From the NCBI GenBank assembly GCA_029263095.1, contig JAJCYA010000059.1, positions 1 through 44,406 of the forward strand: 44,406 bases of DNA. The letters run 5' to 3'. The position numbers were made by a program, and so were the translations under genes. Shown here in pieces: positions 22,922 through 31,807 of this stretch; position 1 is the first letter of the stretch; the number at the start of each line of letters is the position of its first letter. The notes beneath the pieces were generated by a model. It was not told the origin of the DNA and did not search any database. It was given only the letters and a program-made list of their open reading frames with translations. This stretch comes from Acidimicrobiia bacterium. Lineage in GTDB: Bacteria; Actinomycetota; Acidimicrobiia; Spongiisociales; UBA11373.

Positions 22922-25275
22922 TCTCGGCGCTTCGTCGGAGGTCACTGCGGGAACTCACCAAGAGGGGTGCCCGCTCGTGGCTGACGATGACCACCATCGC
23001 CGTGGCCGTCGTCGGTGTGTGGCTGCTTGCCATCCCTGCCCTCATCGACGATGCCATGACCAGTCGACTCGACGACGACCGACTCAACCATGTTCGGCTC
23101 TTCCCGAACGCAGTCGTCTTGAGCGACGCCGAGATCGATGGACTCGCCGAACTCCCCAACGTGACCGCCGCCGATGCCAAGATCGTCGCCGGTGGCCAGG
23201 TGAACCTGAGTGGGCGCCTCATCGACGTTGGGCTCGTCGGCGTGCGTGACTTCTCAGCGCAGCGGGTCGATGTGGTTGCCGTCGAGTCGGGTGCTGCGCC
23301 GGAACCCGGGGAGGTGTTGGCCGACGGCGAGAACCTGCGCTTCGGTCGGCTTGCCGCCGACATCGGGGACACGCTGTCGATCACCGGACCCGCCGGGACC
23401 AGGGAATTCGCCGTTTCCGGGACCGGCGGAACGATCCTCTTCGCGTCCGGGGTGAGGGAAGGCGACCCGATCCTCTACATGACGGCAGACACTTTGAGGG
23501 ATCTCACGGGCTGGCCGGGAGTCACATCGATCGAGTTGCACCTCGATCAGAGGGATGCCGCCGTAGTGAGTGAGACGATCACCGCTGCACAGGTCTATCT
23601 GGACGACATCAACCCCGGTCAGAGCTACTGGCTTGCCCCGGGGACCTGGGATCCGGGTGAGTGGCCCGACAAGGACGACTTCGACAACTTCCGCTCACTG
23701 TTCACGATCCTCGCCGGAGTGGCGGTGCTATCCGGTCTCTTCATGGTCTACAACACCATGAACACCTTGGTACGGCAGGAGACTCACGAGATCGGGATGA
23801 TGAAGGCTCTAGGTGGGCGGCGGCGCCATATCGCCGGTGCATTCCTGGAGACGGCCGGGCTCATGGGGTTGATAGCCACGATCGCCGGCTCGGTGGCCGG
23901 CGTTCTTCTCGCCAATCTGCTTGTGAGCGCGATAGCCACTTCGCTGATGAGCGCTCAGCCACACTTTGGTGTGCCGCTCGAAGTCCTGGGGATTGCCGCG
24001 GTGATAGGCATCGCCGGGACGATGTTGGCCGCGTTGCCCGGGGTGCTGCGAGCCACTCGGATTTCGGTGCGTGACGCCATGGAGCATCACGGCATTGAGG
24101 CGCGATACGGGGATGCATGGCTCGATCGGGCACTTCAACGGTTCAGGTTTCTCTCTCGCTCAGCTCAGTTGGGGCTTCGCAGCGCAGCTCGCAGCAAAGG
24201 TCGGTCGGTCGCCACCGGACTTCAGATCGGGCTTGCGGCAGGGACCGCCATTGCGTTTATCGCACTGGGCGCAACCATGGTGTTTCTCAACAACCAGACG
24301 TTCGATGTCGAGGCCGGCGATATCCATCTCTTCGAGCAGGGAGGCCGCGGCCTGGACGACACCACAGCGGGCATCGTCGAAGCGGTAGACGGGGTGGCCG
24401 CGGCGCATCCCATCCACTACGCGACCTACGGCTTTCGTGGGGAGAACTACGGCGTCTGGTCGCTACCGACCGATACGGTGTTCGACTACGACCTCGGGGC
24501 CGGTCGATGGTTCCGAGAAGGCGAATCGGACGTGGTTGTTGTGGGACAGGCTTTGGCGAACGTCGAGGATCTGGCCGTCGACGATGTCATCACGGTTGAA
24601 AGGTTCGATGGCCCGATCGAGGTGACCGTCATCGGTATCGACAATCTCATGGTGAACGGCGGCAAGGGAATCTTCACCCCGCTGACTGCGGTGCTTGCAG
24701 CGGCCGGCCGCAGCGGCTCGAACGCCTATTGGATCGAGACGGTCTCGTCTGAGGAGGCCGCCGTGGATGCCGCAGCAGGGGGTATCGAGCAGGCACTTCG
24801 AAGCCGGGGCCATTCTGTTTCCACCGAGCTTCGCTACGTCGAACGTGCCGCCAACCAGTCGGAGGCTTCCCTGATACTCACGTTCATCGTGCTGCTGGGT
24901 GTTCCGGTGCTCGCCATTGGGATGATCGCACTCGTCAGCACGATGACGACCAACGTTCTCGAACGGACCAAGGAGATCGGCGTGCTGCGGTCGATAGGTG
25001 CCCGACGCAGACACCTCGGCAAGATGCTTCGCACCGAGGGGATGGCGGTTGCGTTCGTGGGGTGGCTGTTGGGTGTCCCGCTCGGCTACGGGATAGCTCG
25101 TCTGCTCATCTGGCTGATCAGTCGAGCCTTCGGCGCGTCGTTCCCGGTGATCTTCCCCCTCTGGTCGTTGGTCCCGGTTCTGGTGCTTACCCTGGCGGTG
25201 GCCGCATTGGTAGTCCGGATCCCGTTGCGCCGCGTCGCGCGGATGCGCCCCGGTGATGCGCTCAGATACGAGTAG
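22918..25275 (+). CDS. ABC transporter permease with two FtsX domains
   Basis: 785 aa. An N-terminal transmembrane helix (residues 23-42) is followed by a MacB-like extracytoplasmic domain (about 45-250) and a first FtsX core (ILAGVAVLSGLFMVYNTMNT, EIGMMKALGGRRRHI). After a second signal-anchor helix near residue 440 comes a second extracytoplasmic domain and a second FtsX core (ILTFIVLLGVPVLAIGMIAL, EIGVLRSIGARRRHL). The protein ends in GDALRYE, as MacB-family permeases often do. The duplicated design means one polypeptide can supply both halves of the channel. It works with the ATPase just upstream in mechanotransmission or export rather than import. Confidence 0.9.
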   Translation: MISALRRRSLRELTKRGARSWLTMTTIAVAVVGVWLLAIPALIDDAMTSRLDDDRLNHVRLFPNAVVLSDAEIDGLAELPNVTAADAKIVAGGQVNLSGRLIDVGLVGVRDFSAQRVDVVAVESGAAPEPGEVLADGENLRFGRLAADIGDTLSITGPAGTREFAVSGTGGTILFASGVREGDPILYMTADTLRDLTGWPGVTSIELHLDQRDAAVVSETITAAQVYLDDINPGQSYWLAPGTWDPGEWPDKDDFDNFRSLFTILAGVAVLSGLFMVYNTMNTLVRQETHEIGMMKALGGRRRHIAGAFLETAGLMGLIATIAGSVAGVLLANLLVSAIATSLMSAQPHFGVPLEVLGIAAVIGIAGTMLAALPGVLRATRISVRDAMEHHGIEARYGDAWLDRALQRFRFLSRSAQLGLRSAARSKGRSVATGLQIGLAAGTAIAFIALGATMVFLNNQTFDVEAGDIHLFEQGGRGLDDTTAGIVEAVDGVAAAHPIHYATYGFRGENYGVWSLPTDTVFDYDLGAGRWFREGESDVVVVGQALANVEDLAVDDVITVERFDGPIEVTVIGIDNLMVNGGKGIFTPLTAVLAAAGRSGSNAYWIETVSSEEAAVDAAAGGIEQALRSRGHSVSTELRYVERAANQSEASLILTFIVLLGVPVLAIGMIALVSTMTTNVLERTKEIGVLRSIGARRRHLGKMLRTEGMAVAFVGWLLGVPLGYGIARLLIWLISRAFGASFPVIFPLWSLVPVLVLTLAVAALVVRIPLRRVARMRPGDALRYE

Positions 25276-25353
25276 GAGCGGTTCGGTTGGCAGTGGGTCG
25301 ATCCGGTGCGATGTGTGCCGACTGTCTGGGGCGCGCCCCTAATCTCTGGATTG

Positions 25354-26520
25354 ATGATCCGCCGCTTGACCATCTCAGCGCTTGCTTTGTCGCTTCTTGC
25401 AGCCGCCTGCACCTATGAGTCGTCGGGGACCACTACGACAACCGTGGTGGATCTGCAGGATGTGCCGCCGGCGACGGGACCCGCCGACCTCGTCCTCGAG
25501 GATCAACGAGTGGAGGGAACGTCGCTCACGCTCGCCTCGGTCACAATGCCCGATGACGGCTGGGTGGTGGTCCGGGTCGATCAGGGTGGCGGCCCGGGTG
25601 AGATCATTGGTATCAGCGAACTTCTACGCAAGGGTGTGATCGCCAGGGTTCCGATCCCGTTCACTCTTCCGCTCACGGAGGATGCAGTGGTGCACGCCAC
25701 GATCCATGTCGATGCCGATCGTGATGGCATCTACACCTACGAGGCACCCGACTCGCTGATCGATGAGATCGCCACGTTTGCCAATGGAGAAGCCGCCACT
25801 GCGGTGGGCACGATCGGACTGCTGCCACCGCTACAACCCGGCGAAGCCACCCTCGAAGAGCAACGCACCGACGGCACCTCGGTTCTCGCGGCTGCAGCCG
25901 TCCTGCCGTCGCCTGGCTTTGTCGCCCTCATGAGCAACGTCCAGGGCGAGCCCGGTGAGGTGCTCGCGATAACCGAACTGCTGCCGGCAGGGACTGTGGG
26001 CGATTACCTGTTTGTTCCTGCCGTCCCATTGCGGATCAGTGGTCTGGTGTTCTTGGTGGCCTGGGTTGACCGCAACGAGGACGGCTTGTTCAACCCCGTA
26101 GAGGACGACATCGCGGTACGGGTTGATGGATCCCTCGCCGCCGCCTCGGCAATCGTGACGGTTGTCCCCCTCGAACCGACGTCGATAAGCGCAGTCGACC
26201 AGGAGGGCGATGGGACGTTCGTGAACGTGGCCGAATTGATATTGCCGAGCCAGGGCTTTGTTGAGTTGCTCACCGATGCCGGTGGAGTTCCGGGTGAGCG
26301 CCTGGTGCTGACCGGGAGCAGGGCGGCGGGCACATATGAGGACATCACGATCGAACTCGACGGAGCACTCACCGAGAACACACTCTTATGGGTACGCACC
26401 ATCATCGACTTCGACGAGGACGGTGTAGCGGGACCCGAGGATCCCTTTGGGCTGGTCCAATTGAATGGTGCAGTGGCCCAAGCCAGGCTCACCTACACGA
26501 TCCCCGAGGAAGAGGAGTAG
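25354..26520 (+). CDS. Lipoprotein with three tandem beta-domain repeats
   Basis: 388 aa from ATG 25354, preceded by non-coding sequence. Lipobox LLAAAC is followed by a Thr-rich linker. Then three homologous units of about 115 residues begin at LEDQRVEGTSLTLASVTMP, LEEQRTDGTSVLAAAAVLP and AVDQEGDGTFVNVAELILP. Each continues with 'GxVxLxxxxxGxPGExL' and ends in an acidic calcium-like DADRDGIY, DRNEDGLF or DFDEDGVA loop. The units resemble DUF7282-type domains (family name from memory). Likely a surface-exposed adhesive or structural lipoprotein; no enzyme motif seen. It follows the ABC permease by 78 bp. Confidence 0.75.
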   Translation: MIRRLTISALALSLLAAACTYESSGTTTTTVVDLQDVPPATGPADLVLEDQRVEGTSLTLASVTMPDDGWVVVRVDQGGGPGEIIGISELLRKGVIARVPIPFTLPLTEDAVVHATIHVDADRDGIYTYEAPDSLIDEIATFANGEAATAVGTIGLLPPLQPGEATLEEQRTDGTSVLAAAAVLPSPGFVALMSNVQGEPGEVLAITELLPAGTVGDYLFVPAVPLRISGLVFLVAWVDRNEDGLFNPVEDDIAVRVDGSLAAASAIVTVVPLEPTSISAVDQEGDGTFVNVAELILPSQGFVELLTDAGGVPGERLVLTGSRAAGTYEDITIELDGALTENTLLWVRTIIDFDEDGVAGPEDPFGLVQLNGAVAQARLTYTIPEEEE

Positions 26521-26557
26521 AGCGAAGCCCAAGAGGGTTTCTCTATGCTCCCGCTCC

Positions 26558-28219
26558 ATGACGAGCGGAACCCTGATTCGCCCCGAGCCCCCCGAGCAGC
26601 CGGAGCCGCAGTCGCGCCGGTGGAAGAATCCCCTTACACCCAAGACGACGTTGGGTCGCCAGCGGATCATCGGGACCCTCCTCTTCTTGGCCCTGTTCGG
26701 GGTCTTCTTCAGCCAGAACCGCTTCCCCAAGCTCGACATCGTGCGCGACGACGTCGCCATTGCCACTCGAGAGGTCGCGTTGGAGGGAGGGGTACCCGCC
26801 GACGAGATCACCAACTGCTTCCAGGGCTTCTGCTTCGATCCTGATCAGGGTCTGTGGGAGACCTGGTGGGACTTCAGCCTGACCTACATCGATCTGGTGA
26901 CGACCGGGATGCTGTTCGCCTTCCTCGTCGCCGGTCTCGTCGATGCCTTTCTGTTTCCGACCTCGGCCGGTCCGGCATTTGGCAAGCGCGGTTGGCGCGG
27001 CTCGCTGCAGGGATTGACGGTTGGCCCGCTGATGACGCTGTGCTCGGCCTGCATTGTGCCGGTGGCCAACTCTTTCAAGAAGAAGGGTGCCGGTGTAGAG
27101 GCGACGATCGCCATCACCCAGGGGTCGGCGACTCTCAACGCGCCTGCAATGCTCATGATCTTCGTCATGTTCTCTCCGCTGCTGGCGATGTCGCGGGTAG
27201 TTCTCAGCGTTGTTGGGGCGCTCGCCCTGGGACCACTTGTCGCCTGGCTGGTAAACCGGCGCCGGGAGGATGATGAGCTTCCCAAGGTGGATGACATGTT
27301 GGGGATCATCGATGCGACCGGTCCCGCCGACTCGTGGTTGCGGGTTGTGTTGGAGGGGTCGAAGAACTGGCTGGTTTCGGCGTGGCGCTTCTTCTACCGG
27401 CTGGCGCCGATCATGGTCATTGCCGGTTTCGTGGGCGGATTCGCAATCCAATTCCTCACCGAGGACGGGGTCTCAACGGTCCTCGGCAATCACCTCCTCG
27501 GTATTGCCGTCGCGGCGACGATCGGCATCCTCATCAACGTGCCGCTGCTCTTCGAGATCCCTCTGGTTGCGGGGCTCATGCTGCTGGGGATGGGGATTGC
27601 TCCGGCTGCAACGCTCCTATTCGCCGCTGCCGCCGCCGGCCCCATCACGTTCTGGGGTCTCGGGCGTCAGATCGGTCGCAAGGCGGTCGCCTGGTACGCG
27701 GCAACGACGTGGTCGCTTGCCGCAGTCGGGGGTGTTGCCGTCATTGGCCTCAATGCGGTGTTCCCGGTCGGCGGGAACGAACCGACAATCGAGTTCGACG
27801 GGACGGCGTGTGTGTACCGCGGGCCAAGCGAGTTGAGCGCCGAGATGCACGAGTTTCGGGCCATCAACCTCACCGAGCGAGCCGGTGACGGCCACACGAT
27901 GGCGATCTCGGTGGGCCGGCTGCCCGAAGGTGTCACTCTCGATGAGTTCTCTGCCGCGGTGGCTTCCGATCCAACCGCGCCGCTGCCTTCCTATTTCACC
28001 GCCGCGGGCGAGGACGAGTTCATCTTCCCCGGCACCGCTCACCGGGTGCCGGTGACGCTCCACAACCCGGGCGAGTACGCCGCCGTGTGTCTCGACGGTG
28101 GTGGCTTCTACGTGATCATGGAGTTCTCGATGCCGCAGCCGATGGGCTGGTTCGACGAATTCGGATCGACCTTCCAGCGCTCGGTGGCGCCCGAGGGCTT
28201 TACGGTGGTGGGTGGCTAG
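26558..28219 (+). CDS. YraQ/DUF318-type permease with C-terminal cupredoxin-like domain
   Basis: 553 aa from ATG 26558. A cytoplasmic Pro-rich start and one transmembrane helix (about 38-52) precede an extracytoplasmic loop with two Cys (NCFQGFCFD). Then comes the two-part permease core of the DUF318/YraQ family (LMTLCSACIVPVANSF with the CSAC motif; LLFEIPLVAGLMLLGMG in the second half), about eight helices in all. The last 140 residues (from TIEFDGTACVY) form a beta-sandwich resembling cupredoxins, ending PGEYAAVCLDGGGFYVIMEF, but without a recognisable His-Cys-His-Met copper set. Related permeases have been linked to metal or metalloid export; that role here is inference. Confidence 0.8.
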   Translation: MTSGTLIRPEPPEQPEPQSRRWKNPLTPKTTLGRQRIIGTLLFLALFGVFFSQNRFPKLDIVRDDVAIATREVALEGGVPADEITNCFQGFCFDPDQGLWETWWDFSLTYIDLVTTGMLFAFLVAGLVDAFLFPTSAGPAFGKRGWRGSLQGLTVGPLMTLCSACIVPVANSFKKKGAGVEATIAITQGSATLNAPAMLMIFVMFSPLLAMSRVVLSVVGALALGPLVAWLVNRRREDDELPKVDDMLGIIDATGPADSWLRVVLEGSKNWLVSAWRFFYRLAPIMVIAGFVGGFAIQFLTEDGVSTVLGNHLLGIAVAATIGILINVPLLFEIPLVAGLMLLGMGIAPAATLLFAAAAAGPITFWGLGRQIGRKAVAWYAATTWSLAAVGGVAVIGLNAVFPVGGNEPTIEFDGTACVYRGPSELSAEMHEFRAINLTERAGDGHTMAISVGRLPEGVTLDEFSAAVASDPTAPLPSYFTAAGEDEFIFPGTAHRVPVTLHNPGEYAAVCLDGGGFYVIMEFSMPQPMGWFDEFGSTFQRSVAPEGFTVVGG

Positions 28220-28307
28220 GCCGCCCTGCGGTCGACGATCTCGTCGGGTCCACTCCCTACGGTTGCGGACCTGAGGCCGATGGTTGGGGGAGCCGTACAG
28301 TGAGGTC

Positions 28308-29522
28308 ATGGAGGTTGACGAGCGACTCGCTGAGGCAATAGCGGTTCTGGCCGAGGCCGTGCGCGATCAGGAACGATTCGTCGGCGCAACACTGTCGGGT
28401 GCGCGACGTGGTCAGGTGCCACCCGCCGGCAAGGTAACGGTGCGGCCGGTCGATCTCGCCGAAGGATCAAGCATCCAGTTCTCGACATTCGACGGTACTC
28501 ACACAGCGGTGGAGAACCTGAAGCCGTCCGCGGCGGTCGATCGGTTCGAAGAGTTGGTAGCCACCGGGTTCGGTTCGGTGTACGTGAAGACCCTCGATGG
28601 CGATCTCCAGATGTCCTTCTCCAAGAAAGGTCGGCCCCGGCTCGTTCGCCATCCTGCCGTGGCCACCACGATCGACCGGCGCCACGACCGAAGCAAACCC
28701 CGCCTGGTGGATGCATCGGCACCGTATCTGTTCGAAGTTGGGATTACCGACTCCGAAGGCCGGATCAAGCCGACGGCACAGACAAAGTACCGCCAGGTCG
28801 AGCGTTTCGTCGAGATTCTCGGGCATGCGCTCGATCAATCGTCATTGGCCACGGCCGACAAGATCCGGGTCGCCGACCTCGGCTGCGGCGCCGGTGCGCT
28901 GACACTGGCGGTGTTCAGCGAGTTGCACCACCGACGCGGAATCGATGTCACGATGACAGGGGTCGATACCAAGGTGGATCTGATGGAGCGTCTGGCGTCG
29001 TCGGCTTCCCTGCTCGGCTGGGACGGTCTCACGTTCGAGACGAACACGATCGACGGCTTTCGGCCTGACGAACCGCCCGAGCTCGTGATTGCCCTCCACG
29101 CCTGTGACACCGCCACCGATGACGCCCTCGCCCGGGCCGTCGAGTGGGGTGCCGAGGTCGTGCTGGCTGCACCGTGCTGCCAGCACCATTTGCAGGCTCA
29201 ACTCGACGGCAACAGCGGCCCGCCCGAACTTGCACCGCTGCTGCGCCACGGGATAGTGCGTGACCGCCTCGGCGACCTACTCACCGACTCGCTGCGCAGC
29301 GAGCTGCTCAAAGCAAGCGGATATCGCACCGACGTGATCGAGTTCGTGTCCACCGAGCACACCGCGAAGAACCTGATGATTCGGGCGATCCGAACGGGTT
29401 CGCCGGATGCCGAGTCCGCTGCGGCAGCCGACCGGCTGGCCGCAGCGTGGGGCGTCACCCCGGCGCTTCGTCAGCTGTTGGCGACGGACAACTCCAGAGC
29501 GGGCCGGGACGGCGGAGGCTGA
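28308..29522 (+). CDS. SAM-dependent methyltransferase (Methyltransf_32-like)
   Basis: 404 aa from ATG 28308 (a TTG 24 bases earlier is the alternative). The first 150 residues are a substrate-binding-like region (FSTFDGTHTAVENLKP, DLQMSFSKKGRPRLVR), followed by a linker KPTAQTKYRQVERFVEIL. The class I methyltransferase domain follows with motif I VADLGCGAGALTLAVF near residue 190, motif II ending in GVDTK and motif IV LVIALHACDTATDDAL. A Cys-Cys-rich APCCQHHL is also typical of this family. Relatives act on RNA or protein in eukaryotes; the bacterial substrate is unknown. Confidence 0.85.
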   Translation: MEVDERLAEAIAVLAEAVRDQERFVGATLSGARRGQVPPAGKVTVRPVDLAEGSSIQFSTFDGTHTAVENLKPSAAVDRFEELVATGFGSVYVKTLDGDLQMSFSKKGRPRLVRHPAVATTIDRRHDRSKPRLVDASAPYLFEVGITDSEGRIKPTAQTKYRQVERFVEILGHALDQSSLATADKIRVADLGCGAGALTLAVFSELHHRRGIDVTMTGVDTKVDLMERLASSASLLGWDGLTFETNTIDGFRPDEPPELVIALHACDTATDDALARAVEWGAEVVLAAPCCQHHLQAQLDGNSGPPELAPLLRHGIVRDRLGDLLTDSLRSELLKASGYRTDVIEFVSTEHTAKNLMIRAIRTGSPDAESAAAADRLAAAWGVTPALRQLLATDNSRAGRDGGG

Positions 29523-29539
29523 TCGCGAATCACGGAGAT

Positions 29540-30265
29540 TCAGCCGAAGATACCGCGCAGCAGTAGTGCCACCGAGGCGACCGTGGAGATCACCAGAATG
29601 CCCCGTCGAAGACCGGGTCCCTCGAACCGGTCCTTGACACGTCCACTGATGGCGAATCCAATGACCATCCCCGGGAGCAATAGCAGGGCGAGCTCCAGAT
29701 CGGTGGTGGCCATCTTTCCTCCGATGGCTCGCAATCCGATCGACATCAGGAGACCAACACTGAACACGACCGCCACCGTGGAGCGCATGAGAGGGCCCGG
29801 CGTGTCGCGGTAGAGGATGCCCACCGGGGGCCCGCCGATTGCCCCCACTATCCCGGTGATACCCGACACCACTCCGGTGCCGAACTCGGTTGTTCGAGTC
29901 CGCCTCACGGCCACACCGCTCCCGACGATGGCGACGGCGGTGAGGACGATCAAGGCTACGGCCAGGTCGAGTACCCGCGAGCTGAGGATCAGCAGCAATC
30001 CGAGACCAATCAGGCCACCGGGGAGGCGTCCCAGCAGGATCCACCCCACCCCCGAGCGGTCGATCGACCCTCGCTCTCGCAACAGTTGCCAGATCGTAAG
30101 GGGGACGGCGAGGAGCAGGCTGGGGACTGGGGCGAGCAAGGGATTGATAAGCAGGAGGGTCGGTACCGCCACCACGTTGAAGCCGATCCCTACAACCCCC
30201 TGGACCAGAGCGGCAAAGGCGATCACGACGATGGCGGATATGAGGTCGGAAGCGGGAACGGGCAT
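29540..30265 (-). CDS. TauE/SafE-family anion exporter
   Basis: 241 aa, eight hydrophobic segments, of the sulfite/organosulfonate exporter family. The N-terminal half has FAALVQGVVGIGFNVVAVPTL, the classic first repeat motif, and the second half has GVVSGITGIVGAIGGPPVGIL, its duplicated counterpart. It would move a sulfur-containing or other small organic anion across the membrane; the substrate cannot be read from sequence. It is convergent with the methyltransferase (17 bp apart) and downstream of the liv genes on the same strand, separated by 56 bp. Confidence 0.88.
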   Translation of the reverse strand: MPVPASDLISAIVVIAFAALVQGVVGIGFNVVAVPTLLLINPLLAPVPSLLLAVPLTIWQLLRERGSIDRSGVGWILLGRLPGGLIGLGLLLILSSRVLDLAVALIVLTAVAIVGSGVAVRRTRTTEFGTGVVSGITGIVGAIGGPPVGILYRDTPGPLMRSTVAVVFSVGLLMSIGLRAIGGKMATTDLELALLLLPGMVIGFAISGRVKDRFEGPGLRRGILVISTVASVALLLRGIFG

Positions 30266-30321
30266 GGCGGATGACGGTAGGGGGCGTCCAGGTGGAACCC
30301 AATACGGTGCCGCCGACGGCC

Positions 30322-31041
30322 CTAGGCACCTTCCCGATCTACTCCGAGGTAGAGATCGGCGATTCGATCGGCACCTCCGAGTGAAGCGAGCGTTCCCTCC
30401 GCGACCAGACTGCCGCGCTCTAGCAGGTAGACCCGGTCGACGGCGTCGGCCACTAAGTGGGGGCTTTGCTCCACCAGTAGCACTCCGGTGCCGGATTCTC
30501 TGCTTCGAACGAGTGCCTCCACGAGCTCCTGTGCGATGACCGGTGCCAGGCCGGCGGATAGCTCGTCGATCAGCAGGTAGCGGGGCGCGGTCATGAGAGC
30601 CCGGCCGATGGCCACCATCTGTTGCTCGCCTCCAGAGAGGGTGCCGGCCTTCTGTCGCCGTCGCTCCGCCAGCTTCGGGAGCAGCTCCAACACCTGATCC
30701 TTTGTGGCCGCCGGGTCGGGATTGATCAGTCCGGCCACGTCGAGGTGCTCTTCCACAGTCAGCGACGAGAACAGGCGTCGTCCTTCGGGCACGTGTGCCA
30801 GACCGACCCGGGCGCGATCCTCGGCCGGCATCGATGTGACGTCCAGGTCGTCGACTTGAACGGTTCCTGAGGTGGCGGGCAGCGTTCCCATGATGGCGCG
30901 CAGCAGAGTGGTCTTTCCTGCCCCGTTGGCGCCCAGGATCCCAACAACTTCAGATGGCAGGACGTCCAGATCGATTCCCCGTAGGACCGGTACATGGGTG
31001 TAGCCGACGGTGAACCCGGTGACGGTCAGCTTGGGAATCAT
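30322..31041 (-). CDS. livF: Branched-chain amino acid-type ABC transporter ATPase LivF
   Basis: 239 aa. Walker A GANGAGKTTLLRAIMG, signature LSGGEQQMV, Walker B YLLIDELSAGLAP and the LivF-typical LAHVPEGRRLF and VLLVEQSPH. The Walker B-adjacent DELSAGLAP is usual for LivF. It is the last gene of the liv operon and starts inside the livG stop (ATGA). With LivG it forms the nucleotide-binding pair of a HAAT-family importer. The longer frame from 31152 overlaps livG and is not real. Confidence 0.93.
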   Translation of the reverse strand: MIPKLTVTGFTVGYTHVPVLRGIDLDVLPSEVVGILGANGAGKTTLLRAIMGTLPATSGTVQVDDLDVTSMPAEDRARVGLAHVPEGRRLFSSLTVEEHLDVAGLINPDPAATKDQVLELLPKLAERRRQKAGTLSGGEQQMVAIGRALMTAPRYLLIDELSAGLAPVIAQELVEALVRSRESGTGVLLVEQSPHLVADAVDRVYLLERGSLVAEGTLASLGGADRIADLYLGVDREGA

Positions 31042-31805
31042 CGCCGCGCACTCCCCAGATACGATTCGATCACCCGGTGATCGTTCTGCGCTCCCGTCGG
31101 TGACCCGCTGTAGAGGACTCGCCCTTCGGCGAGGACGTGCACCACCCGGCACAGATCCATGATGAATCCCACATCGTGGGCGACCACCAGAAGTGTGGTG
31201 CCGGACGCCACTGCGTCTCGCAGCACCGCCTTGAGCTGCTCGGATTCCACGGCGTCGAGCCCTGTGGTGGGTTCATCGAGCAGGAGCAATTGGGGATGGC
31301 GCGATAGAAGTCCGGCGACTTCGACGAGACGGGCCACCCCGAACGACAGGTCGGCCACAACGCGCTGATGATGATCTCCCAAACCTACGGCGTCGAGTGC
31401 CGCGGTGACACTCTCCCGGCTGGCGCCTTCGGCTGCGACGAATCGCGCTGGCTGTGCGAGCGGCGAGAGAACTCCGTACCCGGCGTTGAGATGTAGTCCG
31501 GCGAGCAGATTGGTCTCGACCGTCTGTTCCTGCATCAGTCCTAGGTTTTGGAAGCTTCGTCCTATCCCGAGCCCGGCGCGGCGGTGGGCGGGGAGCCTGT
31601 GGATGTCCACTCCGTCGAATGTGATGCCACCTGAGCGCAGCGGCACCAGCCCTCCAATGGCGTTGAACAGCGTCGTCTTGCCGGCGCCGTTGGGACCGAT
31701 CAGACCGGCGATCTCTCCAGGGGCGATGTCGAGTGAGACATCGTCGAGAGCCTGCAGACCGCCAAAGCGCACCGAAACATTGTCCACCTGTAGCAGGGCG
31801 TTCAT
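31038..31805 (-). CDS. livG: Branched-chain amino acid-type ABC transporter ATPase LivG
   Basis: 255 aa from ATG 31805. Walker A GPNGAGKTTLFNAIGG, the LivG-type sequence GIGRSFQNLGLMQEQTVETN, LSFGVARLVEVAGLL in the signature position and Walker B LLLLDEPTTGLD. The C-terminal SGTTLLVVAHDVGFIMDLC and the tail region LYSGSPT are family features. It starts two bases after the livM stop. The signature reads LSFGVARL instead of LSYGQQRL, a mild departure. Confidence 0.93.
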   Translation of the reverse strand: MNALLQVDNVSVRFGGLQALDDVSLDIAPGEIAGLIGPNGAGKTTLFNAIGGLVPLRSGGITFDGVDIHRLPAHRRAGLGIGRSFQNLGLMQEQTVETNLLAGLHLNAGYGVLSPLAQPARFVAAEGASRESVTAALDAVGLGDHHQRVVADLSFGVARLVEVAGLLSRHPQLLLLDEPTTGLDAVESEQLKAVLRDAVASGTTLLVVAHDVGFIMDLCRVVHVLAEGRVLYSGSPTGAQNDHRVIESYLGSARR

Positions 31806-31807
31806 GC

